Part shown: in pieces, positions 25,621 through 34,931 of the stretch
How the letters are laid out: each line of letters opens with the position of its first letter
How positions within the stretch are numbered: the stretch's first letter is position 1
Source: Bradyrhizobium sp. CCBAU 53421
Lineage (GTDB): Bacteria; Pseudomonadota; Alphaproteobacteria; Rhizobiales; Xanthobacteraceae
DNA length: 64,000 bases
NCBI RefSeq assembly: GCF_015291625.1
Contig: NZ_CP030047.1
Coordinates: 8,488,501 to 8,552,500, forward strand
Direction: 5' to 3'
Notes under the pieces: generated by a model
Database searches by the model: none
What the model saw: only the letters and a program-made list of their open reading frames with translations
What the model was told of the DNA's origin: nothing
Made by a program: the position numbers and the translations under genes

Positions 25621-26853
25621 TTACCTCGAGTTGAACGGCGCCAGCGGGTACTGAAGGGTTGCTTCGGCCGCGGCTTGCGGCGCTACCACGCGAGGCCTTC
25701 CGTTCTGTCCCTGCAGCATCGTCACATCACCCCCCATGTTCTGGCCGCTGGCATCGAACTTGATCCTGCCGCTGGACATCAGGATCGGCGTCATATCGGT
25801 TGCCTTGAGCGCGGCATGGATCGCCCCCGATTCGGAAGAGCCCGCGCGGCTGACGGCATCCGCAACGATCTGCACGGCTTCGAAACCAGCCCCTGAATTT
25901 GCATCGAGCCAGTCATTTGGATAGTCGGCTGCAAAACGCTTGAGGATCGCTGCGGCGTCCGGCGCCTTCGGGTTGTACCACAACGTCGACAGTACCGCGC
26001 CGTCACCGTATTTGCCCAATGCGTCGTAATATGCCTTGTCTTGCACGCCATTCGAATTCGGCGAGAAGATCAGTTTGGGATTCCACCCTTGCTTGACGCA
26101 TTCCCGGATGATCATGATGGCATCGTTGACACGCGTCACCGATATCAGCGCGTCGGCGCCGGAGGCTTTCGCCTTCGCCACCTCAACCGAGAGATCCCTG
26201 GCCCTCTCGTCGTATGGGATGTACTGCGCAATCTTCAGAGGGACATCGACCTCCTTCCAGGCCTGATCGATGCTGGCCGCGGTCGATTGCCCCATGGTGT
26301 TGTTGAGATGCATGATCGCCGCGCTCGTCGGCATATCCTTGAGCGGCGACAACAGCGACTTCAATTCGGCCAGGGACTTCCTGACGATCGTCAGCGACGT
26401 GGGGCAGTAGCGAAAGACTTGGGTGAATCCCTGTGAAGTCACCTGGGTCGCGGTCGCGATATGCACCACCATCGGGACCTTCGCGGCTTCCGCGGCCTGC
26501 AGCGCGGATATCGTTGCGCCGGAGTCCCAGGCCCCGATGAGCACCGTGCAGCCTTGCCGGATCAGATTCTCGGCGGCAATCCGCCCGTTCTCCGGCCTGC
26601 TTTGCGTATCGGCATGGATGATTTCCATGTCTATTCCGAATTTCTCCTTGGCGAACTTCGCGCCGGCATCGATGCCGCGCACACAGGCCTGGCCAGGAAA
26701 CGCCAGTACCCCGCTGCTCGGATTGATCGCGCCGACCCGTACCTTGCCTGTAGCGTTTGCCTTTGCCGGCCACGACACGAGGCCGGCGGCGGCACCGACG
26801 CCACTGCCCAGCAATGCACGACGCGTCAGGCCACTTTCGTTGCGATTCTTCAT
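25621..26853 (-). CDS. Branched-chain-type ABC substrate-binding protein (Tat signal), module A
   Basis: Periplasmic ligand receptor of 410 residues, LivK / ANF-receptor type. A twin-arginine signal (SGLTRRALLGSGVGAAAGL) ends near ANA, then the type I periplasmic fold: VRVGAINPSSGVLAFPGQAC, ADTQSRPENGRIAAENLI, and VFRYCPTSLTIVRKSL. It is the last gene of module A and presumably feeds LivHMGF encoded upstream in the operon. The ligand is unknown; the neighbours suggest an aromatic or alicyclic acid (inference). Confidence 0.9.
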   Translation of the reverse strand: MKNRNESGLTRRALLGSGVGAAAGLVSWPAKANATGKVRVGAINPSSGVLAFPGQACVRGIDAGAKFAKEKFGIDMEIIHADTQSRPENGRIAAENLIRQGCTVLIGAWDSGATISALQAAEAAKVPMVVHIATATQVTSQGFTQVFRYCPTSLTIVRKSLAELKSLLSPLKDMPTSAAIMHLNNTMGQSTAASIDQAWKEVDVPLKIAQYIPYDERARDLSVEVAKAKASGADALISVTRVNDAIMIIRECVKQGWNPKLIFSPNSNGVQDKAYYDALGKYGDGAVLSTLWYNPKAPDAAAILKRFAADYPNDWLDANSGAGFEAVQIVADAVSRAGSSESGAIHAALKATDMTPILMSSGRIKFDASGQNMGGDVTMLQGQNGRPRVVAPQAAAEATLQYPLAPFNSR

Positions 26854-26953
26854 GTGACATTCTCCTCAGTCGGCTGCATGAATATTGCGGCGATCAAATC
26901 ACAACGCTCGATTTTGGGCGGCGCGCATCTCGCAACAGACGCGCCCCTTCAAA

Positions 26954-28825
26954 TCACGTTTTCATCTCGGCCTTGACCAGTTCGTCTTCACTCTCGTCGT
27001 AAAGCGTATCGATCAACGACCGATATCTTTCGATAATTTGCCTCCGTCGCTTCTTCCTGGTCGGCGTCATCACACCGTTCTCCGGAGACAGTTCTTCCGG
27101 CAGAATCCGGAAGGCCTTGATCTGCTCGGCTCTGGCCAATTTGCTGTTGGCCTTGCCGATCTCTCCTTCGATCATCCGGACGACGATTTCGGAATTTGCC
27201 AGATCCGCGTACTGCGCGATCTGAAGGTCCCGCGATCGCGCCCACTCCATCGTCGCAACAGCGTCAACTTCGATCAACGCAGTGAGATACTTCTTTCCTT
27301 CCCCGATCACCGCGGCTTCGGAGATGAACGGACTGTGCCGGATTTCATTCTCGATCTGCGTCGGGCTGATGGATTTTCCGTTGGACGTGTTGATGATCTC
27401 TTTTTTTCGATCGACTAGCTTGAAGAGGCCTGTCGGGCCGATATCCACGATGTCTCCGGTGTGAAGCCAGCCGTCGCGCAGAGTCGACTTTGTTTCCTCT
27501 GGCTTGTTCCAGTACCCGACGAAGAGCCCCGGGCCCCGGACAATCATCTCTCCGTCCTCGAGAACCGCTGTCTCCCAGGCCGCATCATGCACGGGCACGC
27601 CAACCGTGCCGGCTTCCGGCCATTCCGCCATCTGCACCAGATTGGCTCCGACCAGCTCGGTCTGGCCGTAACATTCCTTCAGCTGCAGCCCCCAAAGCTG
27701 CCAGAGCGACATGAGTTCGGAAGGCATCGCAGCCGACGATGTGTAGGTGATCGCGAGCTCTTCGAACCCGACTTCAGCAAGCAGCGGACGGAAGATCTGG
27801 TCCTGGCACACGGCGAACAGGGCCGATATCAGGGGATCCGGCGTGCCGCCGGCCTGACGGTCGTCGAGCGCCTTGCGGGCGATCGTCATCGCAAATTGAT
27901 AGTCCTGCTTCTGCTTCGCGGATCCGGAATGGACCTTGCTGAGGATCTGTGTGGCAAAACGCTGATAGAAGCGGGGCGGCGCCGTGAAATATGTCGGCTT
28001 CACGTCCTTGATCGTCTGGGCGAACTCCATGCTGGTCTCGCCGAAATGCGGCACCATCCGCGCGAGCAAAGGCAAGGTCGTTGCCTGCGCGCGCGCGACC
28101 GTATGCGACATCGGCAGATGCACGACGACGCGATGCGTGTCGGAACGCATCCGCGGGCTGAACGTCGTCACGCTGTGCGCACCGGCAAGCAGCGACAGAT
28201 GTGTCAGCATCGCGCCCTTCGGAAAGCCGGTGGTTCCTGACGTGTAACCGATGCTGACCAGATCGCTCGCCTTCGCTTGCGCAGCCTGCTTGCGAAGAAG
28301 TCCATCGGCGTCGACCGAGGTCGTGCCGCAAAAGTCCTTGAGAGAAACGACGTTCGCCGCCGCATCGCCCCCATTCCAATCCGGATCGAGCACAATGATC
28401 TTCCGCAACTGTTCGGCCTGGCCGGACGCCAGGACGATGCCGAGTTGAAGCTCCCTGCCGACAAAGATGAAGGAGGCGCCGGAATCGCTCAGGTAATAGG
28501 CGACTTCCTCCGCCGACGAAGTGAAGTACACGCCGACCATGACGCCACCAGCGCAGATCGTCGCCATGTCGGCGAGAAGCCATTCCTGGGACACATCCCC
28601 CATGATGGCTGCACGATCACCGCGCTCGAACCCGGCCTGCTGCAGGGCGGCTGCCAGATTGGCCACCTGATCCGAATACTGCCTCCACGTCACGGCAATC
28701 CATTCGCCGCGACGCTTTTGCTTGTAGGCGACCGCCTCGGCCCGCTCCGCCCGTCGCGCGTTCAGGAGCTGCGGAATGGTCACGTCGACGAGTTGAGCTC
28801 CGGACGTGATGGATTCGACGTCCAT
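26954..28825 (-). CDS. AMP-dependent acyl-CoA ligase, module A
   Basis: 623 residues, adenylate-forming enzyme activating a carboxylic acid to its CoA thioester. Motifs: the P-loop YTSGTTGFPKGA near 195, ECYGQTE near 385, GYWNKPEETK, WLHTGD near 450, and the C-terminal NTSNGKSISPTQIEN with its hinge. It resembles long-chain acyl-CoA synthetases, but the substrate is not known. The start is one base after the stop of the crotonase gene. A diverged counterpart is at 49319. Confidence 0.92.
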   Translation of the reverse strand: MDVESITSGAQLVDVTIPQLLNARRAERAEAVAYKQKRRGEWIAVTWRQYSDQVANLAAALQQAGFERGDRAAIMGDVSQEWLLADMATICAGGVMVGVYFTSSAEEVAYYLSDSGASFIFVGRELQLGIVLASGQAEQLRKIIVLDPDWNGGDAAANVVSLKDFCGTTSVDADGLLRKQAAQAKASDLVSIGYTSGTTGFPKGAMLTHLSLLAGAHSVTTFSPRMRSDTHRVVVHLPMSHTVARAQATTLPLLARMVPHFGETSMEFAQTIKDVKPTYFTAPPRFYQRFATQILSKVHSGSAKQKQDYQFAMTIARKALDDRQAGGTPDPLISALFAVCQDQIFRPLLAEVGFEELAITYTSSAAMPSELMSLWQLWGLQLKECYGQTELVGANLVQMAEWPEAGTVGVPVHDAAWETAVLEDGEMIVRGPGLFVGYWNKPEETKSTLRDGWLHTGDIVDIGPTGLFKLVDRKKEIINTSNGKSISPTQIENEIRHSPFISEAAVIGEGKKYLTALIEVDAVATMEWARSRDLQIAQYADLANSEIVVRMIEGEIGKANSKLARAEQIKAFRILPEELSPENGVMTPTRKKRRRQIIERYRSLIDTLYDESEDELVKAEMKT

Positions 28826-28826
28826 C

Positions 28827-29606
28827 TCACCGCTCCGCGAAGCGCTTTCGCTTCTCAGCGAAGGCGGCGACGGCTTCGCGGCGCTCGGGCAGCGCGAAGG
28901 TCAGCATCTCCAGCGCGCCCGAGGTGTCGAGTACCAGATGCGCGTACTGCTTGATGATCTTGTTGACGCTATACTTCGTCCAGATGATCGACTCCCGCGG
29001 GCCGCTTGCAAGCATCTCGGCGTATTCGATCGCCGCGTCCTTGACGTCCCTTCCCAAAATGACCTCGTTGATCATGCCCATGGCGGCGGCCTTCTCGGCA
29101 GAGATGAACTCACCCGTCATCAGGTAGTGCTTCGCGCGCACCGGCCCCATCAGCAGCGGCCAGATCACCGCGCCGCCGTCGCCCGCGACCACACCCGCCG
29201 TTACATGCGTATCCGCAAATCGCGCGGTCGGATTTGCGAAAATGACATCGCAAAAAAGAGCAAGCGTCGCCCCGAGCCCGACGGCAACACCGTTGACCGC
29301 CGCCACGATCGGCACCTCGACCTCGAGCATGTTGCGGACCAGATGGCGTCCGCTCCTCGTTGGCGACGGCAGCGGACCCTTGTCGAGCGATTTCTGATCG
29401 CCGCCCGAACAGAAGCCACGCCCGGCACCGGTCAAGACGATCGCGCGAACGTCCTTGTCGTGATCGAGCTCGACGAAGACCCGCTCCAGTTCCTCGTGCA
29501 TGTCCCAATTGATGGCGTTCAGTATCTCCGGCCGGTTCATGGTGACGACGGCAACGCCGCTGGAGCGCTTCTCGACGATCAAATACTTGTAGCTATGCTG
29601 CAACAT
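28827..29606 (-). CDS. Crotonase (enoyl-CoA hydratase/isomerase) family, type 1, module A
   Basis: 259 residues; crotonase fold with CoA-binding A-G-G-D-like GFCSGGDQ near 65 and oxyanion-hole glycine VNGVAVGLGATLAL near 105. By hand alignment the two catalytic Glu of classical enoyl-CoA hydratase are replaced: the PE position reads TH in ADTHVTAG, and the second reads KH in RAKHYLMTG. It may therefore catalyse another CoA-thioester reaction. It is strikingly similar to 53771-54613 in module B. Confidence 0.88.
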   Translation of the reverse strand: MLQHSYKYLIVEKRSSGVAVVTMNRPEILNAINWDMHEELERVFVELDHDKDVRAIVLTGAGRGFCSGGDQKSLDKGPLPSPTRSGRHLVRNMLEVEVPIVAAVNGVAVGLGATLALFCDVIFANPTARFADTHVTAGVVAGDGGAVIWPLLMGPVRAKHYLMTGEFISAEKAAAMGMINEVILGRDVKDAAIEYAEMLASGPRESIIWTKYSVNKIIKQYAHLVLDTSGALEMLTFALPERREAVAAFAEKRKRFAER

Positions 29607-29636
29607 CGGGTTTCTCCGCCCTGTTTTTCTTTGAGT

Positions 29637-30767
29637 TCACTTCTGCGGCCGCATCGCGCGGATCCTGTCGAGGATTTCTTCGGTGGGTCGCACAACGTTG
29701 TTTTTGTCGTTGAAGTGCGGGATCACGTAGCGACCGCACATCTCGATCGCTTCCATGATCTTCTCGTGGTTCACCGAATCGAGGTGAAGCAGGACTTCAT
29801 CGATGCCTAACGCCTCGAACTTCTCGAGCTGACGGATGATGGAGTCCGGGCTCCCGCAAACGGTGGTCGCCGATTCGTTGAGCAGGTAGTCCCAATCCTT
29901 TCCGGCGCGTTCCGCCGCCGGCTGGCTCTCGCTCATGTATGCGTAGTCATCGGAGAGCTTCGCCAGGCGGGGGTAAGCGTCGGTCGCTATCCGGGCGTAG
30001 TGCATCAGAGGCTCAGCGTAGTCGTCCTTCGCCTTCTGGTCCGTGGAACCAATGCCAAAGAAGAGCGGAAGGCCGATGCGAGAGCGATCGAGCGGACCGC
30101 GCTCATCGCGCTTCCAGGCTTTGCGGTAGGTGTTGATCAGCCTGGCTTGATAGTCCCACCCTTGGTAAATGTTACTGCTCAGCACGGCGAACCCTTCGGA
30201 GCCTGCCCAGCTATGGCTACGTTCGCTTGTGGCGGCGATGCCGATCACTGGATGGGGCTTCTGAAGCGGCTTCGGAACCAGCATTCGCGGCGGAATCTGG
30301 TAATACTTGCCTTCGAAAGTGAAGATATCCTCGCGCATCGATTTCCTGAGCAGCGCGAGCCCTTCCTCCATTTGGGGGAGCGTTTCATTCGGGTCGACGT
30401 TGAAGGCCCGCATGGCGATGGTCGTGTTGGCACGGCCGGCATAGAACTCCATGCGTCCGTGCGACAGAATATCGGTAACGGCCAGCCGTTCCGCCGATCG
30501 CAAAGCGTGATTGATCTTCTGCGGCATCAGGGTCACCGCGGATCGCAGCTTCACGCGGGATGTAACCGCGGCAAGGTAACCGTAGACCACTTCGGGGGCG
30601 GAACTCGAAATGCCGCCGAGTGCGACGTGCTGCTCGGATAGCGCGACGCTGTCGAACCCCATCTTTTCTGCGAGGCGTACCTCGTCGACCAGTTCATGAA
30701 GCCGGCGAGCGTAGCTCTGCCCGACCTGGGTTTCCTGCTCCGACCAGAAGCCGAACTTAAGTGCCAT
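29637..30767 (-). CDS. LLM-class flavin-dependent monooxygenase, module A
   Basis: 376 residues, bacterial luciferase-like TIM barrel using FMNH2 and O2. Conserved: FGFWSEQETQVGQSYARRLH, VDEVRLAEKMGFDSVALSEQ, HGRMEFYAGRANTTIAMRAF. The reduced flavin presumably comes from the flavin reductase at 35808 in the same operon, a two-component monooxygenase system. Likely a hydroxylation or Baeyer-Villiger step on the CoA or free substrate. The counterpart is at 54642. Confidence 0.92.
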   Translation of the reverse strand: MALKFGFWSEQETQVGQSYARRLHELVDEVRLAEKMGFDSVALSEQHVALGGISSSAPEVVYGYLAAVTSRVKLRSAVTLMPQKINHALRSAERLAVTDILSHGRMEFYAGRANTTIAMRAFNVDPNETLPQMEEGLALLRKSMREDIFTFEGKYYQIPPRMLVPKPLQKPHPVIGIAATSERSHSWAGSEGFAVLSSNIYQGWDYQARLINTYRKAWKRDERGPLDRSRIGLPLFFGIGSTDQKAKDDYAEPLMHYARIATDAYPRLAKLSDDYAYMSESQPAAERAGKDWDYLLNESATTVCGSPDSIIRQLEKFEALGIDEVLLHLDSVNHEKIMEAIEMCGRYVIPHFNDKNNVVRPTEEILDRIRAMRPQK

Positions 30768-30929
30768 CTTTGAGGTCCCCTAGGGAAATTCGAGATGGCA
30801 CAGCGTTTCACAGGCACAGCAACATTTTCGTCCGAATGCTGTACGAGGCTAAGCAGCTTTCCAAATTTTATGCTGTCGGCAGGCGGATCACCTTCCTGCC
30901 CTCGACGAAGGCGCGGAAGCAGCGTCTCT

Positions 30930-31697
30930 TCACTTGCGGAACGAGGTGGCCAGCAGATCCGAGATCGCCTCGAGGCACCGCGCGCCGATTTCGGCCGACG
31001 AACCGTACGGGTCGCCAATGATGCCGTTGTCCGTGACCGACTTGATCCCGTTCTTCCACATGGCCTGAAGCTGCGCTTCGGACAGCGCTCCGAGGTGCCC
31101 CACTTCGAAACGATGGAGCCGCACGCTGTCCGGGCGAAGTAACATCATGAGCGACGTCTCAGCGATGTCGGCATGCCCACCGACCGCGTTCGGGTCACCC
31201 CCGGCCTCCTTGACCGCGCTTCGCCATCGGTCGATCCAGGCAATCGAGTCACAGAATGCATCGATCTCGACGTCCTGCGGAACCGCGCGCCTCAGCCGGG
31301 GAAGCATGTCACGCAAGACAGGAAAATTTCCGATGTGCCCGGAGAACAGCAGGATCCGCTTGAAGCCATGCTGCGCGAGGCTTGTGCAATAGTCCAGGCA
31401 GATCGCTTCGAACGTTTCCGGCCGAAGCGAGATGGTGCCGGGAAGGACAAGATGGTGGGCCGAACAGCCGACCCTGATCGTGGGCGCTATCAGCGCCCTG
31501 CCAAGGCGCTGCGCCACGTTGACGGCAAGCGCATCCGCGTGATCGGCATCCATACAGAGCGGAAGATGCGGCCCATGCTGCTCGACAGCGCCGCATGGTA
31601 TCAGGACCGTCGAGCTCCCGCTCGCCACGGCATCCGATACGTCCTCGAAGCTCATGAGCTCAAGGTGGAGATGGTCAGGCGGCGCGAGGGATGTCAT
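30930..31697 (-). CDS. Creatininase-family amidohydrolase, module A
   Basis: 255 residues. Metal-site residues of the family are visible: PCGAVEQHGPHLPLCMDADH (Glu, His, Asp), SGHIGNFPVLRD (His) and GGHADIAETSLM (Glu). The family hydrolyses cyclic amides or formamides and includes MftE, which trims the mycofactocin peptide. The ATG at 31697 follows the crotonase stop directly (TGAATG). In this catabolic context it may open a lactam or lactone intermediate (inference). Counterpart: 48513-49304. Confidence 0.9.
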   Translation of the reverse strand: MTSLAPPDHLHLELMSFEDVSDAVASGSSTVLIPCGAVEQHGPHLPLCMDADHADALAVNVAQRLGRALIAPTIRVGCSAHHLVLPGTISLRPETFEAICLDYCTSLAQHGFKRILLFSGHIGNFPVLRDMLPRLRRAVPQDVEIDAFCDSIAWIDRWRSAVKEAGGDPNAVGGHADIAETSLMMLLRPDSVRLHRFEVGHLGALSEAQLQAMWKNGIKSVTDNGIIGDPYGSSAEIGARCLEAISDLLATSFRK

Positions 31698-32465
31698 TCA
31701 TACCTTCGTTGAGCTCTTCGAGAGAAAGCGGGCGCGCGCATCTGCCGAACTGTCCTCGGACAGATAGGCGCCGAGATCGTCAATCGTCATCGCCTCCAGC
31801 GAAGCGTCATCCATCTGTCCCGTCAAGTTCAACGAGCGCTTGATCGCGGCAAATAGCTTTGGTTCCTTTGCACGCAGAGCCCCGCAGACCTCCACGGCGC
31901 GACTTGTCACGTGCGTGGTGGCTGCGATTTCGTTGATCGCTCCGATCTCGAGCGCCTTCTTTGCGCCAACCAACTCGCCCCGGTAAAGCAGTGCCTGAGC
32001 TTCCCGAAGTCCCAGTTTCCGGGCCGCCTGCCGCATTCCCTTGGCTGCGGGCAAGAGGCCATGATTGATTTCCGGAAACCCGACCATGCATTCGCGATTG
32101 GCGACGACGTAATCGGCAAACAGGAGAAATTCCAGCGCACCGCCGACCGCATACCCGCGAACGGCACACACGAACGGAGCCGGATATCGCTCCATCCCGC
32201 ACAGCAGCGCGTGGAAAGTTCGCATGCGGGGCCTCGATATCTCGATGCCCGCCACCTCCTTGATGTCGCCACCCGCGCTGAAGAAGCGATCACCTCTGCC
32301 TGTCAAAACGATGCCTGGCGGCGATGCCTCCGCGGACAGTGCGCGAATGGCGTCCAGCAAGCGGCCGACCAGCGCGTTATTCAACGCATTTGCCGGCGGC
32401 CTGTTCATCGTCATTGTGACGATGTCGCCGTCGCGTTCGATGATGAGGGCGCTGTTGCTCTCCAT
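31698..32465 (-). CDS. Crotonase family, type 2, module A
   Basis: 255 residues; NRPPANALNNALVGRLLDAI, FSAGGDIKEVAG near 65, GGALEFLLFADYVVA, VGFPEINHGLLPAAKG. The first catalytic Glu (FPE) is kept; the second is Ala (EAQALLYRG), as in some isomerases and hydrolases. It differs from the type 1 crotonase in the same operon, so two successive CoA steps are likely. Counterpart: 51246-52094. Confidence 0.9.
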   Translation of the reverse strand: MESNSALIIERDGDIVTMTMNRPPANALNNALVGRLLDAIRALSAEASPPGIVLTGRGDRFFSAGGDIKEVAGIEISRPRMRTFHALLCGMERYPAPFVCAVRGYAVGGALEFLLFADYVVANRECMVGFPEINHGLLPAAKGMRQAARKLGLREAQALLYRGELVGAKKALEIGAINEIAATTHVTSRAVEVCGALRAKEPKLFAAIKRSLNLTGQMDDASLEAMTIDDLGAYLSEDSSADARARFLSKSSTKV

Positions 32466-32482
32466 GATCTTACACTCGCCGG

Positions 32483-33202
32483 CTACATTCCGAGATAGGC
32501 CCGCTGAACCTCTGAATTGCTCAGCAGTTCGTCGCCCGATCCGTGCAGGACGATCGAGCCGTTTTCCAGGACGTAGCCGCGATTGCTCAGGGCGAGCGAT
32601 TTCGCGACGTTCTGCTCGACCAGCAACACCGTGATTCCCTGCGCGTGCAGAGACTTCACCACGCCGAACATCACGTCCGTCAGGGCGGGCGACAGTCCAA
32701 TCGACGGTTCGTCGAACATGACGATTTCAGGCTTCGCCATGATGGCGCGCCCGATCGCCAGCATCTGCTGCTCGCCCCCGGACAAGGTCCCCGCCAACTG
32801 CCGCCGGCGCTCGCGAAGCCTCTCGAACAATTCGTAGACGAATGCGAGCGTTTCGAACCGACTGGCCCTCGCCCGCTTGAGTGATCCGGCCAGCAGCAGG
32901 TTGTCCTCGACCGAGAGGCTTCCAAAAATCTGGCGGCCTTCGGCGACCTGCGCAATTCCGCGTTCGCAGATATCCCATGGCGGCATCCCGGTGATATCGA
33001 CGCCGTTCATCTTCACGACGCCAGCCGAAGATGAAACGATCCCCGAGATCGACCTGATCAGCGAGGTCTTTCCGGCGCCGTTCGCCCCGACGACACAGAT
33101 CAACTCGCCTTTGTGGATCCGCAAGGAAACGGCGTTCAGGGCATTCGCTCCATCGTAGGCAACACAAAGCCCGTCGATCGACAGCAGCGCCTCGTCACGC
33201 AT
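32483..33202 (-). CDS. livF: ABC transporter ATP-binding protein LivF-type
   Basis: 239 residues from MRDEALLSIDGLCV. Walker A GANGAGKTS near 38, signature LSGGEQQML near 140, Walker B IVMFDEPSIGLSP near 160, His switch. The start at 33202 overlaps the livG stop by 8 bases. It energises uptake with LivG. A longer frame from 33313 is rejected. The family transports branched-chain amino acids but also aromatic acids; with the neighbouring catabolic genes the latter is likely here. Confidence 0.93.
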   Translation of the reverse strand: MRDEALLSIDGLCVAYDGANALNAVSLRIHKGELICVVGANGAGKTSLIRSISGIVSSSAGVVKMNGVDITGMPPWDICERGIAQVAEGRQIFGSLSVEDNLLLAGSLKRARASRFETLAFVYELFERLRERRRQLAGTLSGGEQQMLAIGRAIMAKPEIVMFDEPSIGLSPALTDVMFGVVKSLHAQGITVLLVEQNVAKSLALSNRGYVLENGSIVLHGSGDELLSNSEVQRAYLGM

Positions 33203-33920
33203 GGAAGCCGGTCCCCAGATAGCTCTCAAGGACCCGCGGATCCGCGACCACGTCGCCGGGGCACCCTTCCGCGATCTTGACGCCATGATGAAGCACGACG
33301 ACATGCGAGGCAACCTCCATCACGATCCGCATGACATGCTCGACGAGGAGGATCGTCAGTCCGGCTTCGGCAAGCCGCTGCAGCACGCGGACAACGCCGG
33401 CGGCTTCGGTGGGCCGGAGGCCCGCCATCACCTCGTCCAGCAGCAGCAGTTTGGGTCGTGTCGATAGCGCCTTGGCCGTTTCCAGCATCTTCCGATCCGG
33501 CAGGGTGAGCTGGTCCGTCCGCGCATCGGCCTTGCCCGCCAGTCCGACGCTTTCAAGCGACTCGTAGGCCGTCGATCGGGCTTCGTTGACGTTTGTAGTC
33601 CAGCTGAAGGCACCGACCATGGCGTTCTCGAGCACCGACATGTCGCGCATCGGCCGCACGATCTGGAACGTCCTTGCGATCCCCATCCTGCAGACGGCCT
33701 CCGGCGGCGTATTCTCGATCGGGCGTCCCGCGAAGACCACTTGGCCACTTGTGGGCCGCATGGCCCCCGCGACGAGATTGAAGCATGTCGTCTTTCCCGC
33801 CCCGTTCGGCCCGATCAGCGCGGCGATACGTCCGGCTTCCAACGCGAAGCTGACATTGTTCACCGCGACCAGTCCCCCGAACGATCGGGACAGGTCCTTG
33901 ACCTCGAGCAGGACGGTCAT
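33195..33920 (-). CDS. livG: ABC transporter ATP-binding protein LivG-type
   Basis: 241 residues from MTVLLEVKDLSRSFGGLVAV. Walker A GPNGAGKTTCF, FAGRPIENTPPEAVCRMGIA, the LivG insert ARTFQIVRPMRDMSVLENAM, and LLLLDEVMAGLRPTEAA as Walker B. The signature motif reads LTLPDRKMLE rather than a classic LSGGQ, a known LivG variant. ATG overlaps the livM stop (ATGA). A very long open frame continues upstream but belongs to another frame of livM. Confidence 0.92.
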   Translation of the reverse strand: MTVLLEVKDLSRSFGGLVAVNNVSFALEAGRIAALIGPNGAGKTTCFNLVAGAMRPTSGQVVFAGRPIENTPPEAVCRMGIARTFQIVRPMRDMSVLENAMVGAFSWTTNVNEARSTAYESLESVGLAGKADARTDQLTLPDRKMLETAKALSTRPKLLLLDEVMAGLRPTEAAGVVRVLQRLAEAGLTILLVEHVMRIVMEVASHVVVLHHGVKIAEGCPGDVVADPRVLESYLGTGFHA

Positions 33921-34918
33921 TCTTCGGCCTTCCGCGGTTGCGGAAGCCACACTCGGGACGGCGGCTGGGTTGTCTTGCAGAGCCGGACGATCGCCGGCCA
34001 GATGCCGTCGGGCAGGAACCAGATGACCGAAATCAGAACGACGCCGTAGGTGATGTTGTTCAGCCCGGGGATCCGGAAATGGTCGCCGAGGGCGCCCATC
34101 AAATGGTTCAGCGGAATGGCTGTGAGCGCCCCGGCCAGCGGACCAAATGTCGTGCCCAGCCCGCCGACCACGGGCCCGATCAGGACGTCTACGGACAGTC
34201 CCACGCCCATGATCGAGTCCGGAAATATCGAACCCTGCACCAGCGCCAGAATTCCACCACCGGCGGCCGCCGTCGCCGCCGATATCGCGATCACCAGAAT
34301 CTTGTGCCTGAACGTGCGGACGCCGAGTGCGCGCGCCGCCTGCTCGTCGTCCCGCATGGCGCGCCAGACATATCCGAGATACGATCGCGAGATCAGGTCC
34401 GTTCCGGCGATCCCGAGCGCCGCCAGCGCAAGCGCGACGAAGTAGTAGAATCGCGCGTCTCCCCGCAGCATCGCGATATCGATCGCGTTCGTCGGCGCGG
34501 GAAAGAATAGCCCCTGCATGGCACCGACGAACGCCCAGCCGCTGAACATGATCCTGGCGAACTCCGCGGCAGCGATCGTCAGCAGCGCGAAATAGATACC
34601 ACGCACCTCGAACCGGAAGCTCAGCCACGCCAACACCGCGCCGACCGATCCGGCAATAAACATTCCGAGCAGCAGGCCGAGCCACGGCGAAATGCCGTAC
34701 TTGACATCGAGGACGCCCACCGAATAGGCACCGAGGCCGACAAAGAGCGCATGGCCGATCGACAATTGCCCACCGATCCCGAGCATCAGATTCCAGGATT
34801 GGCCGAGGAACGTGAACAGCAATACGATCGTCAGCAGCGAGATGAGGTACGGATTCCCCAGCGCCCCGACCAAAGCAAAGATCACGAAGACCAGTGCTCC
34901 GGCGAGCCACCGCTTCAC
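33917..34918 (-). CDS. livM: ABC transporter permease LivM-type
   Basis: 333 residues, inner-membrane, about 8-9 spans (LAGALVFVIFALVGALGNPY, LISLLTIVLLFTFLGQSWNL, LGIGGQLSIGHALFVGLGAY). GTG 34918 with GAGGG upstream is chosen; earlier GTG/TTG codons (34948, 34951) would overlap livH. The EAA-loop region is near LGVRTFRHKILVIAISAATA. Works with LivH as the translocation pore. Confidence 0.9.
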   Translation of the reverse strand: MKRWLAGALVFVIFALVGALGNPYLISLLTIVLLFTFLGQSWNLMLGIGGQLSIGHALFVGLGAYSVGVLDVKYGISPWLGLLLGMFIAGSVGAVLAWLSFRFEVRGIYFALLTIAAAEFARIMFSGWAFVGAMQGLFFPAPTNAIDIAMLRGDARFYYFVALALAALGIAGTDLISRSYLGYVWRAMRDDEQAARALGVRTFRHKILVIAISAATAAAGGGILALVQGSIFPDSIMGVGLSVDVLIGPVVGGLGTTFGPLAGALTAIPLNHLMGALGDHFRIPGLNNITYGVVLISVIWFLPDGIWPAIVRLCKTTQPPSRVWLPQPRKAEE

Positions 34919-34931
34919 GTCGATCGCACCC

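Noticed and set aside
33195..34910. 571-residue open frame spanning livM and livG
   Set aside because: Only the last 241 residues are LivG; the front is an out-of-frame reading of livM, Arg-rich as expected for a shadow.
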